A stretch of 64,000 nucleotides of DNA, from contig NZ_BPRC01000003.1 in assembly GCF_022179725.1 (NCBI RefSeq), positions 124,001 to 188,000 on the forward strand, given 5' to 3'. The notes beneath the pieces were generated by a model that worked only from the letters and a program-made list of their open reading frames with translations, was not told where the DNA came from and ran no database searches. The position numbers and the translations under genes are program-made. Positions 26,685 through 35,825 of the stretch are shown here, one piece after another. Position 1 is the stretch's first letter; the number at the start of each line of letters is the position of its first letter. Source of the stretch: Methylorubrum aminovorans (GTDB taxonomy: Bacteria > Pseudomonadota > Alphaproteobacteria > Rhizobiales > Beijerinckiaceae).

Positions 26685-27445
26685 AGCCGCACCGTGCCGG
26701 TGGCCGGATCGTGCCAGGACGGCGTGACCAGAGTCGGCAGCAGCGGCAGGGTCTCGACGCGGTCGTCGGCGTGGACGAGCCGGGCATCCCCGCCCGGTTC
26801 GATCGTCGCCCGCGCTCCCGGCGGCAGCGCGAGGCGGGCGAGGTAGCGCCCGGTCGAGCGTGCGGCCCCGTCCTCGCTCCAGATTTCGAACGCCTTGGTG
26901 AGGTGGCGGGCAAAGCTCTCCACGAGCGGCTCGCGCAGATCCTGGGCAAAACCCTCTTCCTCGAGCGAGGTGGAGTCGGGCGTGAGGCCAGGATCGCCCG
27001 CATCCCGCTTCGAGGCGATCAGCATCGCCGAGAACACGAGCCAATCCGGCGTATCGGCCTCGCCGCAACCCTCCGGCCAGCGCAGGGCCCCGCCGCCGAG
27101 GCGGGCGCCGTTAAAGGTCAGGGTGTCGGGCCACAGGAACGTCACCGGGATCTCCGGCGGCCCGAAGGTGCCGACCGCGTCGGCCAGAGCCTGCATGCCG
27201 ACGAAGAAGGCCCGCCGAGCCGTGGCAAGCGGCTCGTTCGGTGCCAGCACCACGGCGAGCGCGATCACGTCGTCGCGCTCCTCCATGAGGAGGGTGCCGG
27301 CGTCCGCCGCGCCCGTGTCTGCCAGTCGGCAGGCCTGTTCGGCCGCGCCGGGCGAGCCGGCCGCGACGAGCCCGGTGAAGGCCGGCGGCAGAACGAGGGG
27401 AGCGGGGCGCAAGCCCGCCGATCCGGTGTCGAGCTGGATGGTCAT
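26681..27445 (-). CDS. Biotin/lipoate-protein-ligase-like protein of the FDH cluster
   Basis: 254 aa. The central region (VIALAVVLAPNEPLATARRAFFVGMQALADAVGTFGPPEIPVTFLWPDTLTFNGARLGGGALRWPEG) resembles the BPL/LplA/LipB catalytic fold, with the usual W-P-D/N-x-(I/L) segment. A convincing lysine-containing nucleotide-binding motif was not found. No biotin or lipoate domain protein is encoded nearby. It is the first gene of the five-gene accessory operon and may have been recruited for FDH maturation. Confidence 0.7.
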   Translation of the reverse strand: MTIQLDTGSAGLRPAPLVLPPAFTGLVAAGSPGAAEQACRLADTGAADAGTLLMEERDDVIALAVVLAPNEPLATARRAFFVGMQALADAVGTFGPPEIPVTFLWPDTLTFNGARLGGGALRWPEGCGEADTPDWLVFSAMLIASKRDAGDPGLTPDSTSLEEEGFAQDLREPLVESFARHLTKAFEIWSEDGAARSTGRYLARLALPPGARATIEPGGDARLVHADDRVETLPLLPTLVTPSWHDPATGTVRL

Positions 27446-27572
27446 GAGCCGTGTCGGGCGCGGGCGCCTGCGCCCGCATGTCCGTTCGTCGTTTTAGAAT
27501 GATGCGAGTATATGGAAGCCGGGCCCCCGCGCGAAGGGCCCTCCCGCTCTCCCAATCGTCTCAGGTTCAATC

Positions 27573-29612
27573 GTGTCCGATCGTCTCGTGTTCGCCTGTT
27601 CCTGCGAGAAGACGATGCCGCTCGATGTCGCGGCCCTCGAAAAGGGCTGCGGCGGCCGGGTGCGCACCGCCGACCAGCTCTGCGGCCGCGAACTCGATCG
27701 CTACCGCGAAGCCCTCGCGACCGGTGTGCCGATCACTGTCTCCTGCACGCTGCAGGCGCCGCTCTTCGAGGAGGTCGCGGCCGAGCTGGAGGCGGAGGAG
27801 CGCGTCACCTTCGCCAAGATCCGCGAGACGGCCGGCTGGTCGTCGCAGGCCGACAAGTCAGGGCCGAAGATGGCCGCACTGCTCGCTGCCGCGGCCGAGG
27901 CGGTCCCCGTGGCCGGCACGGTGCCGCTGGAGAGCCGGGGCGTCGCCCTGATCTACGGGCGCGACGAGGCCGCGATCGAGGCCGGGCGGCGTCTGGCCGA
28001 GCATCTCGACGTCACCGTGCTGCTGAGCCGCCCGGGCGAGGTCGCGCCGCTCCACCGCAACGAGTTCCCGGTGATCCGCGGCACGGTGCGCGGCGCCACC
28101 GGTCACCTCGGCGCGTTCGAGCTTCGCATCGACGACTATGCCCTGCCGGCGCCATCGTCGCGCACGCATCTCGTGTTCGGCGCGGGGCGTGACGGGGCGG
28201 TCTCGTCCTGCGACCTGATCCTCGATCTGACCGGCGGCACGCCGCTCTTCCCCGCGCACGAGCTGCGCAGCGGTTATCTGCGCGCCGACCCGCGCGATCC
28301 GGCGGCGGTCGAGCGCGCGGTAATGACGGCCTCCCACCTCGTGGGCGAGTTCGACAAAACGCGCTTCATCGATTTCCGCAGCGAACTCTGCGCCCATTCC
28401 CGCTCACGCATCACCGGCTGCACCCGCTGCCTCGATGTCTGCCCGACCGGGGCGATCACGCCGGCCGGCGACACGGTGGCGATCGATCCCTACGTCTGCG
28501 CCGGCTGCGGAAGCTGCGCCGCGGTCTGTCCCACGGGCGCGGCGAACTACGCCCTGCCGCCCGCCGACGCGCTGATGCGCCGCCTGCGTTCTCTGATGCG
28601 CGCCTACCGGGCGGCGGGCGGCGCGGATGCGGTGGTGCTGTTCCACGACGGCGACCACGGCGAACCGCTGATCGACGCGCTGGGCCGCTACGGCGAGGGT
28701 CTGCCGGCGCATGTCCTGCCGGTGCGGGTCAACGAGGTGACGCAGTTCGGCCCCGAAGTTTTGGCCGCGCTATTTGCTTACGGCGCGGCCGGAGCGCGGG
28801 TGCTCGTGCGCGAACGCCCGAAGCACGACGTCGACAGCTTGCACCGCACCGTGGCGCTCAGCCGGACGCTCGCCGAGGCCCTCGGCTACGGCGCCGGCAC
28901 GGAGGCGCCGACGGTGGCCCTGATCGAGACCGACGACCCCGACGCGCTCGGCGCGGCGCTCCGGTCGGCGACGCCCGGACGCGCCGCGACGGCGCCGGCC
29001 GGCTTCGTGCCCGTCGGCGGCAAGCGCGAGATGCTGCGCCTCGCCTTCCGCGAGATGCACGCCGCTTCGCCCACGCCGGTGGCCGCCGTGCCTCTGGCCG
29101 CCGGGGCGCCGTTCGGTGGACTGAACTTCCGCACTGAGGATTGCACCCTCTGCCTCTCCTGCGTCGGCGCCTGCCCGACCCACGCCCTGTCCGACAGCGC
29201 CGAGCGGCCGCTGCTCGCCTTCGAGGAGAGCCTGTGCGTGCAGTGCGGCCTGTGCGCGGCGACCTGCCCGGAGGACGTCATCAGCCTGAAGCCGCAGATC
29301 GATTTCGAGGCCTGGAGCCAGCCGCGCCGGATCGTGAAGGAGGAGGAGCCGTTCTGCTGCATCACCTGCACCAAGCCGTTCGGCACCCGCTCCACCATCG
29401 AGCGGGTAATCGGCAAGCTGCAGGAGCGGCATTGGATGTTCTCCGGCGAGGCCGGTGAGCAGCGCATCCGCTCGCTGATGATGTGTGATGATTGCCGCGT
29501 CGAGGCGGCACTCAACCAGGGTTTCGATCCGCACGCCGCCCCCCCGGCCAAGCCGCGCACCACCGAGGATTACCTGCGCGAGCGGGAGGCGGCGCAACGG
29601 CTGCAGAGCTGA
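27573..29612 (+). CDS. Multi-cluster 4Fe-4S ferredoxin-type protein, divergent from FDH operon
   Basis: 679 aa. The N-terminal part has scattered cysteines (C9, C11, C26, C37, C58) in an Hdr-like opening ([19 protein letters not shown]). Two adjacent [4Fe-4S] motifs follow ([28 protein letters not shown]), then a long alpha/beta region, then two more motifs ([32 protein letters not shown]). It ends with a zinc-like pair, CCITC and CDDC. No membrane segments are seen. The protein could relay electrons between FDH and cytoplasmic partners, or serve assembly. The 127-bp gap to the accessory operon is a shared divergent promoter region. Confidence 0.8.
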   Translation: MSDRLVFACSCEKTMPLDVAALEKGCGGRVRTADQLCGRELDRYREALATGVPITVSCTLQAPLFEEVAAELEAEERVTFAKIRETAGWSSQADKSGPKMAALLAAAAEAVPVAGTVPLESRGVALIYGRDEAAIEAGRRLAEHLDVTVLLSRPGEVAPLHRNEFPVIRGTVRGATGHLGAFELRIDDYALPAPSSRTHLVFGAGRDGAVSSCDLILDLTGGTPLFPAHELRSGYLRADPRDPAAVERAVMTASHLVGEFDKTRFIDFRSELCAHSRSRITGCTRCLDVCPTGAITPAGDTVAIDPYVCAGCGSCAAVCPTGAANYALPPADALMRRLRSLMRAYRAAGGADAVVLFHDGDHGEPLIDALGRYGEGLPAHVLPVRVNEVTQFGPEVLAALFAYGAAGARVLVRERPKHDVDSLHRTVALSRTLAEALGYGAGTEAPTVALIETDDPDALGAALRSATPGRAATAPAGFVPVGGKREMLRLAFREMHAASPTPVAAVPLAAGAPFGGLNFRTEDCTLCLSCVGACPTHALSDSAERPLLAFEESLCVQCGLCAATCPEDVISLKPQIDFEAWSQPRRIVKEEEPFCCITCTKPFGTRSTIERVIGKLQERHWMFSGEAGEQRIRSLMMCDDCRVEAALNQGFDPHAAPPAKPRTTEDYLREREAAQRLQS

Positions 29613-29618
29613 CCACAA

Positions 29619-29666
29619 AAAACGACCCGCCGTCTCGTTGAGGGCAGGTCGGGTCAGGGGTCGTTT
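29619..29666 (+). terminator. Possible terminator after the ferredoxin gene
   Basis: AAACGACCC (29620-29628) pairs with GGGTCGTTT (29658-29666), with an imperfect inner GACCCGCC/GGCAGGTC stem. It lies 7 bp after the stop, in the otherwise featureless 217-bp gap before the ABC transporter. Confidence 0.45.
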
Positions 29667-29829
29667 GTCGCAGGAGAACAGTTCGACAAACCCCGGAGCG
29701 GTGCCCGGTTCCGCGAGGTGTGCCGGAACACCGGGGAGAATCGCTGGAAAATGTAACTGGCGGCCGCCAGCTTCACCGCATCGGTCGCCGTGGTATAGGG
29801 CGGCCCCCATCCGCCATTCCCGAGCCCCG

Positions 29830-30756
29830 ATGTCACCGATCGTCTCGATCGCGAACCTGTCGAAGGTCTACGCGTCGGGGTTGCACGCTCTGCGCGACGT
29901 CAACCTCGATATCGCCAAGGGTGAGATCTTCGCGTTGCTGGGGCCGAACGGTGCCGGCAAGTCGACCCTCATCAACATCGTCTGTGGCATCGTCACGCCG
30001 GGTAGCGGCCAGATCCGCGTCGGCGGCCACGACATCCTCAGCGACTACCGTGCCGCGCGCCGGATGATCGGTCTCGTGCCGCAGGAACTCACCACCGACG
30101 CCTTCGAGAAGGTGTGGGACACGGTGAGCTTCAGCCGCGGCCTGTTCGGGCTCGCCAGGGACCCAGCCCATATCGAGCGGGTTCTGAGGGACCTCTCCCT
30201 CTACGACAAGCGCGAGAGCCGCATCATGCAGCTCTCCGGAGGCATGAAGCGTCGGGTGTTGATCGCCAAGGCGCTCGCCCACGAGCCGCAGGTGCTGTTC
30301 CTCGACGAGCCGACCGCGGGCGTCGATGTCGAACTGCGCCAGGACATGTGGCGCCTCGTGCGCCGCCTGCGCGAGCAGGGCGTCACGGTGATCCTCACCA
30401 CCCACTATATCGAGGAAGCCGAGGAGATGGCCGACCGGGTGGGCGTGATCCGCAAGGGCGAGATCATCCTCGTCGAGGACAAGGTCGAGCTGATGCGCAA
30501 GCTCGGCAAGAAGCAGCTCATCCTGCACCTGCGCGAGCCGGTCGCGGCGTTGCCGGAGAACCTCGCGCGTCACGATCTCCACCTCGGCGAGGGCGGGCGC
30601 ACGCTCGTCTACACCTACGACACGCGGCGCGAGCGCACCGGCATCACCGGCCTGCTCGGCGAGCTGGCCGATGCCGGCATCGCCTTCACCGATCTCGATA
30701 CCAGCCAGAGTTCGCTCGAAGACATCTTCGTCGATCTCGTCCGCGAGCGCGCATGA
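29830..30756 (+). CDS. ABC-2 type exporter, ATP-binding protein
   Basis: 308 aa from the ATG at 29830. Walker A is GPNGAGKST, the signature is [15 protein letters not shown], Walker B is [12 protein letters not shown] and the switch is TTHY. A C-terminal extension (residues 220-308) is typical of DrrA/NodI-type exporters. The stop overlaps the permease start (ATGA), so the two form a transporter. The in-frame upstream extension to 29485 is antisense noise and is not used. Confidence 0.92.
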   Translation: MSPIVSIANLSKVYASGLHALRDVNLDIAKGEIFALLGPNGAGKSTLINIVCGIVTPGSGQIRVGGHDILSDYRAARRMIGLVPQELTTDAFEKVWDTVSFSRGLFGLARDPAHIERVLRDLSLYDKRESRIMQLSGGMKRRVLIAKALAHEPQVLFLDEPTAGVDVELRQDMWRLVRRLREQGVTVILTTHYIEEAEEMADRVGVIRKGEIILVEDKVELMRKLGKKQLILHLREPVAALPENLARHDLHLGEGGRTLVYTYDTRRERTGITGLLGELADAGIAFTDLDTSQSSLEDIFVDLVRERA

Positions 30757-31532
30757 AGGCCGTGTCCATGCTGAACGTCCCGGCGATCCGTGCCATCTAC
30801 CGCTTCGAGATGGCCCGGTTCTGGCGCACGGCCCTGCAGAGCATCGTCGCGCCGGTGATCTCCACCTCGCTCTACTTCGTGGTGTTCGGCGCCGCGATCG
30901 GCTCGCGCATGCAGACGGTGGACGGCGTGCCCTACGGCGCCTTCATCGTGCCGGGGCTGATGATGCTCTCGCTGCTGACGCAGAGTGTGTCGAATGCCTC
31001 GTTCGGCATCTACTTCCCACGCTTCGCCGGCACGATCTACGAGATCCTGTCGGCGCCGATCTCGCCCTTGGAGGTCGTGCTCGGCTTTGTCGGCGCGGCG
31101 GCGACGAAGGCGATCGTCATCGGCCTCACCATTCTCGCCACCGCCGCCCTGTTCGTGCCGTTGCACATCGAGCACCCGTTCTGGATGGTGTTCTTCCTGC
31201 TTTTGACGGCGATCACCTTCAGCCTGTTCGGCTTCGTCATCGGGCTGTGGGCGGACGGGTTCGAGAAGCTGCAACTGGTGCCGCTTCTCATCGTCACGCC
31301 GCTGACATTCCTCGGTGGGAGCTTCTACTCCATCGACATGCTGCCGCCGTTCTGGCGGGCGGTGAGCCTGTTCAACCCGGTCGTCTACCTCGTCAGCGGC
31401 TTCCGCTGGGCCTTCTTCGGCAAGGGCGATGTGGCGGTCGGGATCAGCATCGCCGCGACTCTAGCCTTCCTCGTGCTGTGCCTCGGGCTCGTGACATACA
31501 TCTTCCGCACGGGATACCGGCTGAAGAGCTGA
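30753..31532 (+). CDS. ABC-2 type exporter permease
   Basis: 259 aa. It has six hydrophobic spans starting with [20 protein letters not shown]. It contains the conserved [27 protein letters not shown] and [21 protein letters not shown] segments, and the ABC-2 box [37 protein letters not shown] near the end. It pairs with the ATPase encoded just upstream. The substrate is unknown; relatives export polysaccharides, lipids or drugs. Confidence 0.92.
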   Translation: MKAVSMLNVPAIRAIYRFEMARFWRTALQSIVAPVISTSLYFVVFGAAIGSRMQTVDGVPYGAFIVPGLMMLSLLTQSVSNASFGIYFPRFAGTIYEILSAPISPLEVVLGFVGAAATKAIVIGLTILATAALFVPLHIEHPFWMVFFLLLTAITFSLFGFVIGLWADGFEKLQLVPLLIVTPLTFLGGSFYSIDMLPPFWRAVSLFNPVVYLVSGFRWAFFGKGDVAVGISIAATLAFLVLCLGLVTYIFRTGYRLKS

Positions 31533-31551
31533 CCGCATTTCAGGAGGGCAG

Positions 31552-32562
31552 ATGGCGCGGGATCCCTACATCGTCAGGCCCGAGACTCTACCGTCCGCCG
31601 TCCCGCCGGGACACGAGCCGCCCCGGCTGCTCCTCGACTTCGCCGATTGGCTCGAGGGGCGGCCCTGGGGCAGCCTCGGCTGCTTCCGCCTGCAGGGGAC
31701 GCTGAGCGACGAGGCCCCGATCGTCGACGGCAGCGCCCTGCGCCGGGAATTCTCGCTCTTCCTCTACCTGCCCGACGGTTCACTTGTCGGCTTCTGGCAC
31801 CCGGACGGCGTGCCGACGCCGTCGAGCCCGGTCGTCGGTCTGGGCTCGGAGGGCGACGCGGCCGTGCTCGCGAGCTCACTCGAAGGCTTCCTGGCCAAGC
31901 TCGCCCGCGACGCGTTCTCGGATTCCGCCTGGAGCGATCTCGCCGCCGCCGAGGAAGACGAGGAAGACGACGAGGAGGAAGACGAAGGCAACCCGACGCG
32001 AGCGGCGGATGACGATGCGCGCGACGCTCTCGCGGAATGGCTCGCGGGCCGGGTCGGGTCCGAGCGCCTGGACGCGCTGGCCGGCGAGGTCTGCGATTCG
32101 ACGGCGTTCGCTGCCAGGATGGATGCCTGGATGCACGAGCGTGAGGCCTACTGGGCCGAGCATTCGATCCTGACCGAGATCGGGCGCGCCTTGGCCGCCC
32201 ACCGCCCGCCCGGCAAGACGCCCTGGGACAGGACGCAGCTCAGGGCCGCCATCGTCGGGACGCTGTGCGAGGTGCAGGTCTACCGCGCCGGGCCGCAGCC
32301 GGTTCCGGAGATTGCCGAGGTGGAGCCGCTGCTGCGTGCCCTGCGGGACGAGCAGCACCGAACCGATCCCGATCTCGGCCTCTGGTTCGAGGCGCATCTG
32401 GCGCTGGATGCCAAGGGCTGCATCCTGCCGCGCTTCGACTACCAGACCCGCCCGATCCTCGGCGGCGCCCCGGCACCCGTCGAGCAGGCAAGGTCGGACC
32501 TCTCGCGGGCACCGCGGCCGGCGCGATGGGTGCCGGACTGGCTCGCCGATTCACGTGCGTGA
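31552..32562 (+). CDS. Protein of unknown function following the ABC exporter
   Basis: 336 aa, family not recognised. An AGGAGGG site is 5 nt before the ATG and the gene begins 19 bp after the permease, so it is probably co-transcribed. The N-terminal half looks like a compact beta-rich domain (LDFADWLEGRPWGSLGCFRLQG, EFSLFLYLPDGSLVGFWHPDG). A poly-Glu/Asp linker (about residues 130-147) follows. The C-terminal half, mostly helical, ends with LGLWFEAHLALDAKGCILPRFDYQTRP. The layout recalls SUKH/Imm-like immunity proteins, but no toxin gene is near, so I do not assign it. Confidence 0.7.
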   Translation: MARDPYIVRPETLPSAVPPGHEPPRLLLDFADWLEGRPWGSLGCFRLQGTLSDEAPIVDGSALRREFSLFLYLPDGSLVGFWHPDGVPTPSSPVVGLGSEGDAAVLASSLEGFLAKLARDAFSDSAWSDLAAAEEDEEDDEEEDEGNPTRAADDDARDALAEWLAGRVGSERLDALAGEVCDSTAFAARMDAWMHEREAYWAEHSILTEIGRALAAHRPPGKTPWDRTQLRAAIVGTLCEVQVYRAGPQPVPEIAEVEPLLRALRDEQHRTDPDLGLWFEAHLALDAKGCILPRFDYQTRPILGGAPAPVEQARSDLSRAPRPARWVPDWLADSRA

Positions 32563-32580
32563 GCCCTCCCGCCGCTCGGT

Positions 32581-33045
32581 TCAGAGTGGCCGCACGGCAT
32601 CGAGCGTCAATTGCCGCGCCGCCGCCCCGCATCCGAGCACGCGAAGCGCGACCGGTCGGCCGACCGTCAGGATCGTTTCGAGGGCGTGCTTGACGGAAGA
32701 GCTGGTGGCCGCATCGAGGTTGCGGTAGCCGTCCTCGATGTTGATGAAAGTCCGCTGGCCGGATTTCTCCTCGACGACGACGGCCTGGAGATAGAGGCCG
32801 TCGCGGCCGAACTCCCGCTTCACGACACGGCCTGTCATCTTGGCCGGGAGGCAGCCTTCGTCCGTGGACAGGTTGCTCAGGCCGACGACCTTGCCCGCGG
32901 CATGGCTGAGTTTGGGTGCTGCCAGGGCGACGCCTCCAAGCACAAGCAGCAGGATCGCGACGGCGATCAGGACGGTAGCGAAGGCATCCGCCACGACCGA
33001 GCGGAGAACGCCGTCTGCGGCGCTGTGTGACGTTTGACCCGGCAT
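32581..33045 (-). CDS. Membrane-anchored protein of unknown function
   Basis: 154 aa. One transmembrane helix lies at about residues 22-43 (ATVLIAVAILLLVLGGVALAA). The extracytoplasmic domain has two cysteines (C64 in EGCLPAK and one near the C-terminus in VLGCGAA) that could form a disulfide. No known motif. It is convergent with the gene at 31552 (18 bp apart). The 224 bp upstream hold only the hydrolase hairpin. Confidence 0.6.
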   Translation of the reverse strand: MPGQTSHSAADGVLRSVVADAFATVLIAVAILLLVLGGVALAAPKLSHAAGKVVGLSNLSTDEGCLPAKMTGRVVKREFGRDGLYLQAVVVEEKSGQRTFINIEDGYRNLDAATSSSVKHALETILTVGRPVALRVLGCGAAARQLTLDAVRPL

Positions 33046-33240
33046 GGCACAATCCCGAAGCGTGCCAGCACCTTATGAGCGAGGCGAAGGTCGGGGCAGT
33101 CCGCCAAACGATCTACCACCGATAGGTCATATGGATCGACGAGTGATGAGGCCATGGCCGTCGCGCGAAGCTGCTTGAGCGGAGCGAAAGCCTGAGTCCG
33201 CGCAGGCGCGTACCGGCGACCGAGGCCAGCAGAAACCCAG

Positions 33241-33262
33241 ATCATCGCCCGCAGGCGATGAT
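33241..33262 (-). terminator. Hairpin downstream of the alpha/beta hydrolase gene
   Basis: ATCATCGCC (33241-33249) and GGCGATGAT (33254-33262) form a perfect 9-bp stem with a 4-nt loop, 7 bp past the hydrolase stop. A short T-rich stretch (gggtttct) follows on the minus strand. Confidence 0.6.
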
Positions 33263-33269
33263 CCGGCGG

Positions 33270-34043
33270 CTACGGCCGCTGTGCGAGGAACTCCAGCACG
33301 CCCGTGCGATGCAGCCGGTCGCCGACGGCCGTCGAATGGTCGCGGTTCGGCAGTTCCAGTGCGCGGGCGTTCGGCATCAGCTTCGCCAGTTCCGGCCCGG
33401 AGCCTGCCACGGTGTCGAGGGTGCCGACCGTGACCAGGGTCGGGGTGTCGATCGCCGAGAGTTCGGCCCGCGAAAGGGTCTGGCGCGAGCAGCGGATGCA
33501 GGCGGCAAGCGCCCGCAGGTCGCTCTTGGTCTGCTCCGCGAACGTGCGGAAGGTCGCCGCGGTCGGGTTCGGCGCCGGCGTGCCGGGGGGCGCTTCCAGC
33601 GCCTCGGCGATGCCCTGCGGCAGCCCGTGCCCGTCCACCAGATGGAAGCCCATGCCGCCGAGCAGCAGCGAGCGGACCTCGCCGGGATAATCGAGCGCCA
33701 TGTGCGCGCCGATGCGCGCGCCCATGGAATAGCCCATCACGTCCGCCCGCTCGATGCCGAGATGGCGTAGCAGCCGCACCGCGTCGCCCGCCATCTGGTC
33801 GGAGGTATAGGCGGTGGGTTCGTAGAGCTTCTCGCTTTGGCCGTGGCCGCGGTTGTCGTGGGCCACGACCCGGTAGCCCGCTTCGGTGAGATACCGGACC
33901 CAGAGCGTGTTGACCCAGTTCACCGCATGATTCGAGGCGAATCCGTGAATCAGCAGGATCGGGTCGCCGCCGCCGGGCGCCCCGTCCTTGGCCGGCACGT
34001 CGATATAGGCGATCTGCACGCCGTCGGAATCGAAGCTCTGCAT
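33270..34043 (-). CDS. Alpha/beta fold hydrolase
   Basis: 257 aa. The oxyanion-hole HGFASNH, the HDNRGHGQS segment, the nucleophile elbow GYSMGA (Ser), a later Asp in TVGTLDTVAGS and the His in LPNRDHSTAVGD make a complete catalytic triad. No signal peptide. The substrate is unknown; the NRGHGQSEKLYEP stretch is common in esterase and haloperoxidase-like members. It is divergent from the FkbM gene, with a 150-bp shared upstream region. Confidence 0.9.
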   Translation of the reverse strand: MQSFDSDGVQIAYIDVPAKDGAPGGGDPILLIHGFASNHAVNWVNTLWVRYLTEAGYRVVAHDNRGHGQSEKLYEPTAYTSDQMAGDAVRLLRHLGIERADVMGYSMGARIGAHMALDYPGEVRSLLLGGMGFHLVDGHGLPQGIAEALEAPPGTPAPNPTAATFRTFAEQTKSDLRALAACIRCSRQTLSRAELSAIDTPTLVTVGTLDTVAGSGPELAKLMPNARALELPNRDHSTAVGDRLHRTGVLEFLAQRP

Positions 34044-34193
34044 CGGCGTGTCTTCGGGCGCCGCGGCGCCGATGTCAAAGGCCGCGCGAAGACTTCATGC
34101 GACATCCCGCAGAATTTGGCGCCGTGCCTCTCAGTCTCACCCGACACCGCCCGACTTGCTGCGGCCACAACGGGCTGGCATCACCTCGGCACG

Positions 34194-35039
34194 ATGACCG
34201 ATTCCTCGCCCTACGGCACCTACGCCCCCACCGGCCTCGTCGCGCGGATCGCGGAGCGCACCCAGCGGCTCCCCGAGCAGTCCTGGCGCGCCCGCCGCCT
34301 GGCGATGTTCCTGCGGCGCCTCGCGATCTCGATGCTGCGCGGGCGCCCGCTCGACGTCGAGCGCTACGGTGCGCGGATGCGGCTGCACCCCTACAACAAC
34401 AACTGCGAGAAGAAGGTGCTCTTCACCCCGCAGTTCTTCGACCCGCAGGAGCGCGCGCTGCTGAAGCAGCGCCTGAGCGACGATGCGGTGTTCCTCGACA
34501 TCGGCGCCAATATCGGCGCCTACGCGCTGTTCGTGGCAGCCTTCACGGGGCCGCGTGCCCGCATCCTCGCGGTGGAGCCGCAGCCCGACGTGTTCGACCG
34601 GCTGACCTTCAACATCGGCCAGAACCCGTTCGGTACGGTCAAGGCCATCGCCTGCGCGGTCGCAGACAAGGGCGGCGAGCTGACCCTGTTCATCGATCCG
34701 CGCAACCGCGGCGAATCGAGCGTGAAGATCGTCGGCACCCACAAGAACGCGACCGTGCGCGTGCCGGCTGTCACGCTGGTGGATCTCTGCCGCTCGGAGC
34801 GGATCGAGCGCATCGACGCGATCAAGCTCGATGTCGAGGGCGCTGAGGATCTGATCCTGGAGCCGTTCCTGCGCGACGCACCGGACTCGCTGCTCCCGTC
34901 GCTGCTCGTCATCGAGAACGGCGCCGACCAGTGGCAGATCGACCTGCCGAGCCTGCTCCACAAATACGGCTACCGCCAGATCGCCCGCACGCGGCTGAAC
35001 CTCATGTTCGAGCGGGCGGATTCTTCACGCCCGGCGTGA
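34194..35039 (+). CDS. FkbM family SAM-dependent methyltransferase
   Basis: 281 aa from the ATG at 34194; the frame is open far upstream, but only as antisense of the hydrolase. SAM-binding motif I is VFLDIGANIGAYALFVAAF, followed by ILAVEPQPDVFDRL and the FkbM post-motif DAIKLDVEGAEDLILEPF. Such enzymes O-methylate sugars or small molecules. The last 38 bp overlap the end of sfsA, which is encoded on the other strand. Confidence 0.88.
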   Translation: MTDSSPYGTYAPTGLVARIAERTQRLPEQSWRARRLAMFLRRLAISMLRGRPLDVERYGARMRLHPYNNNCEKKVLFTPQFFDPQERALLKQRLSDDAVFLDIGANIGAYALFVAAFTGPRARILAVEPQPDVFDRLTFNIGQNPFGTVKAIACAVADKGGELTLFIDPRNRGESSVKIVGTHKNATVRVPAVTLVDLCRSERIERIDAIKLDVEGAEDLILEPFLRDAPDSLLPSLLVIENGADQWQIDLPSLLHKYGYRQIARTRLNLMFERADSSRPA

Positions 35040-35742
35040 GGATCGGTACGGGCGCATCGATCGCGACCCCGTCGGGCCCGACCGCGCAGGTATAGGCGTA
35101 GGCCTCGACGCCCGCCGCCAGTGCCGCTCGAAGCGCGCGGTCGAAGGCTGGATCGATGTCGCGGGCGACGTCGAAGGCGTCTGCTCGCATCTGGATCACC
35201 ACGATCAGCATCGCACGGCCGCCGGCGGCAACGACGCCGGCCAATTCCTCCATGTGGCGAGCCGAGCGGGCGGCCTTGCAGTCGGGAAACTCGGCGAGCC
35301 CCGCCCGCCGCATCAGGTGGCAGTTCTTCACCTCGACATGGCAGGGCGGCAGGCCGCCGCCACTCGCCAGGAAATCAACGCGGCTCGCCTTGCCGTAGGC
35401 GACCTCCGGCCGGAGTGTCTCGTAACCCGCCAGCGGCGCGAGCTTCCCCTCGCGAAACGCCTCCGCGACGAGGGCGTTCGGCCGGGCCGTGTTGATGCCG
35501 ACCCATTGCGGGCCGCCGGGCAGCTCTGCCTCCACCAACTCCCACGAGAAGCCGAGCTTTCGCGAAGGATTGGTCGAGGGCGAGAGCAGCACGCGGAACC
35601 CTTCCGCGTTGAGCCCGAGCATCGCGCCGGGATTGGCACAATGCGCCGTCACCTGCGTGCCGTCGGCGAGCGTCACGTCGGCGAGGAAGCGCTTGTAGCG
35701 CCGCACCAGGCGCCCTTCGATCAGGGGAGTGGGGAAACGCAT
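35002..35742 (-). CDS. sfsA: SfsA family DNA/RNA-binding nuclease-like protein
   Basis: 246 aa. It shows the SfsA order: RLVRRYKRFLADVTLADGTQVTAHCANPGAMLGL, RKLGFSWELVEAE, VGINTARPNALVAEAF, then VDFLASGGGLPPCHVEVKNCHLMRRAGLAEFPDCKAARSARHMEEL. The PD-(D/E)xK-like VEVKN is visible. The C-terminal residues are encoded opposite the FkbM stop region. The role in sugar fermentation is historical and the biochemical function is unsettled. Confidence 0.93.
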   Translation of the reverse strand: MRFPTPLIEGRLVRRYKRFLADVTLADGTQVTAHCANPGAMLGLNAEGFRVLLSPSTNPSRKLGFSWELVEAELPGGPQWVGINTARPNALVAEAFREGKLAPLAGYETLRPEVAYGKASRVDFLASGGGLPPCHVEVKNCHLMRRAGLAEFPDCKAARSARHMEELAGVVAAGGRAMLIVVIQMRADAFDVARDIDPAFDRALRAALAAGVEAYAYTCAVGPDGVAIDAPVPILTPGVKNPPART

Positions 35743-35825
35743 CGTAGCCGGGAAAAGCGGGTGGGGTTTTCGCTTTCGCGCATCCGCGCCCTAGCTTCCA
35801 CCCGTTTCCCCGCCCCCGAGGCTCC

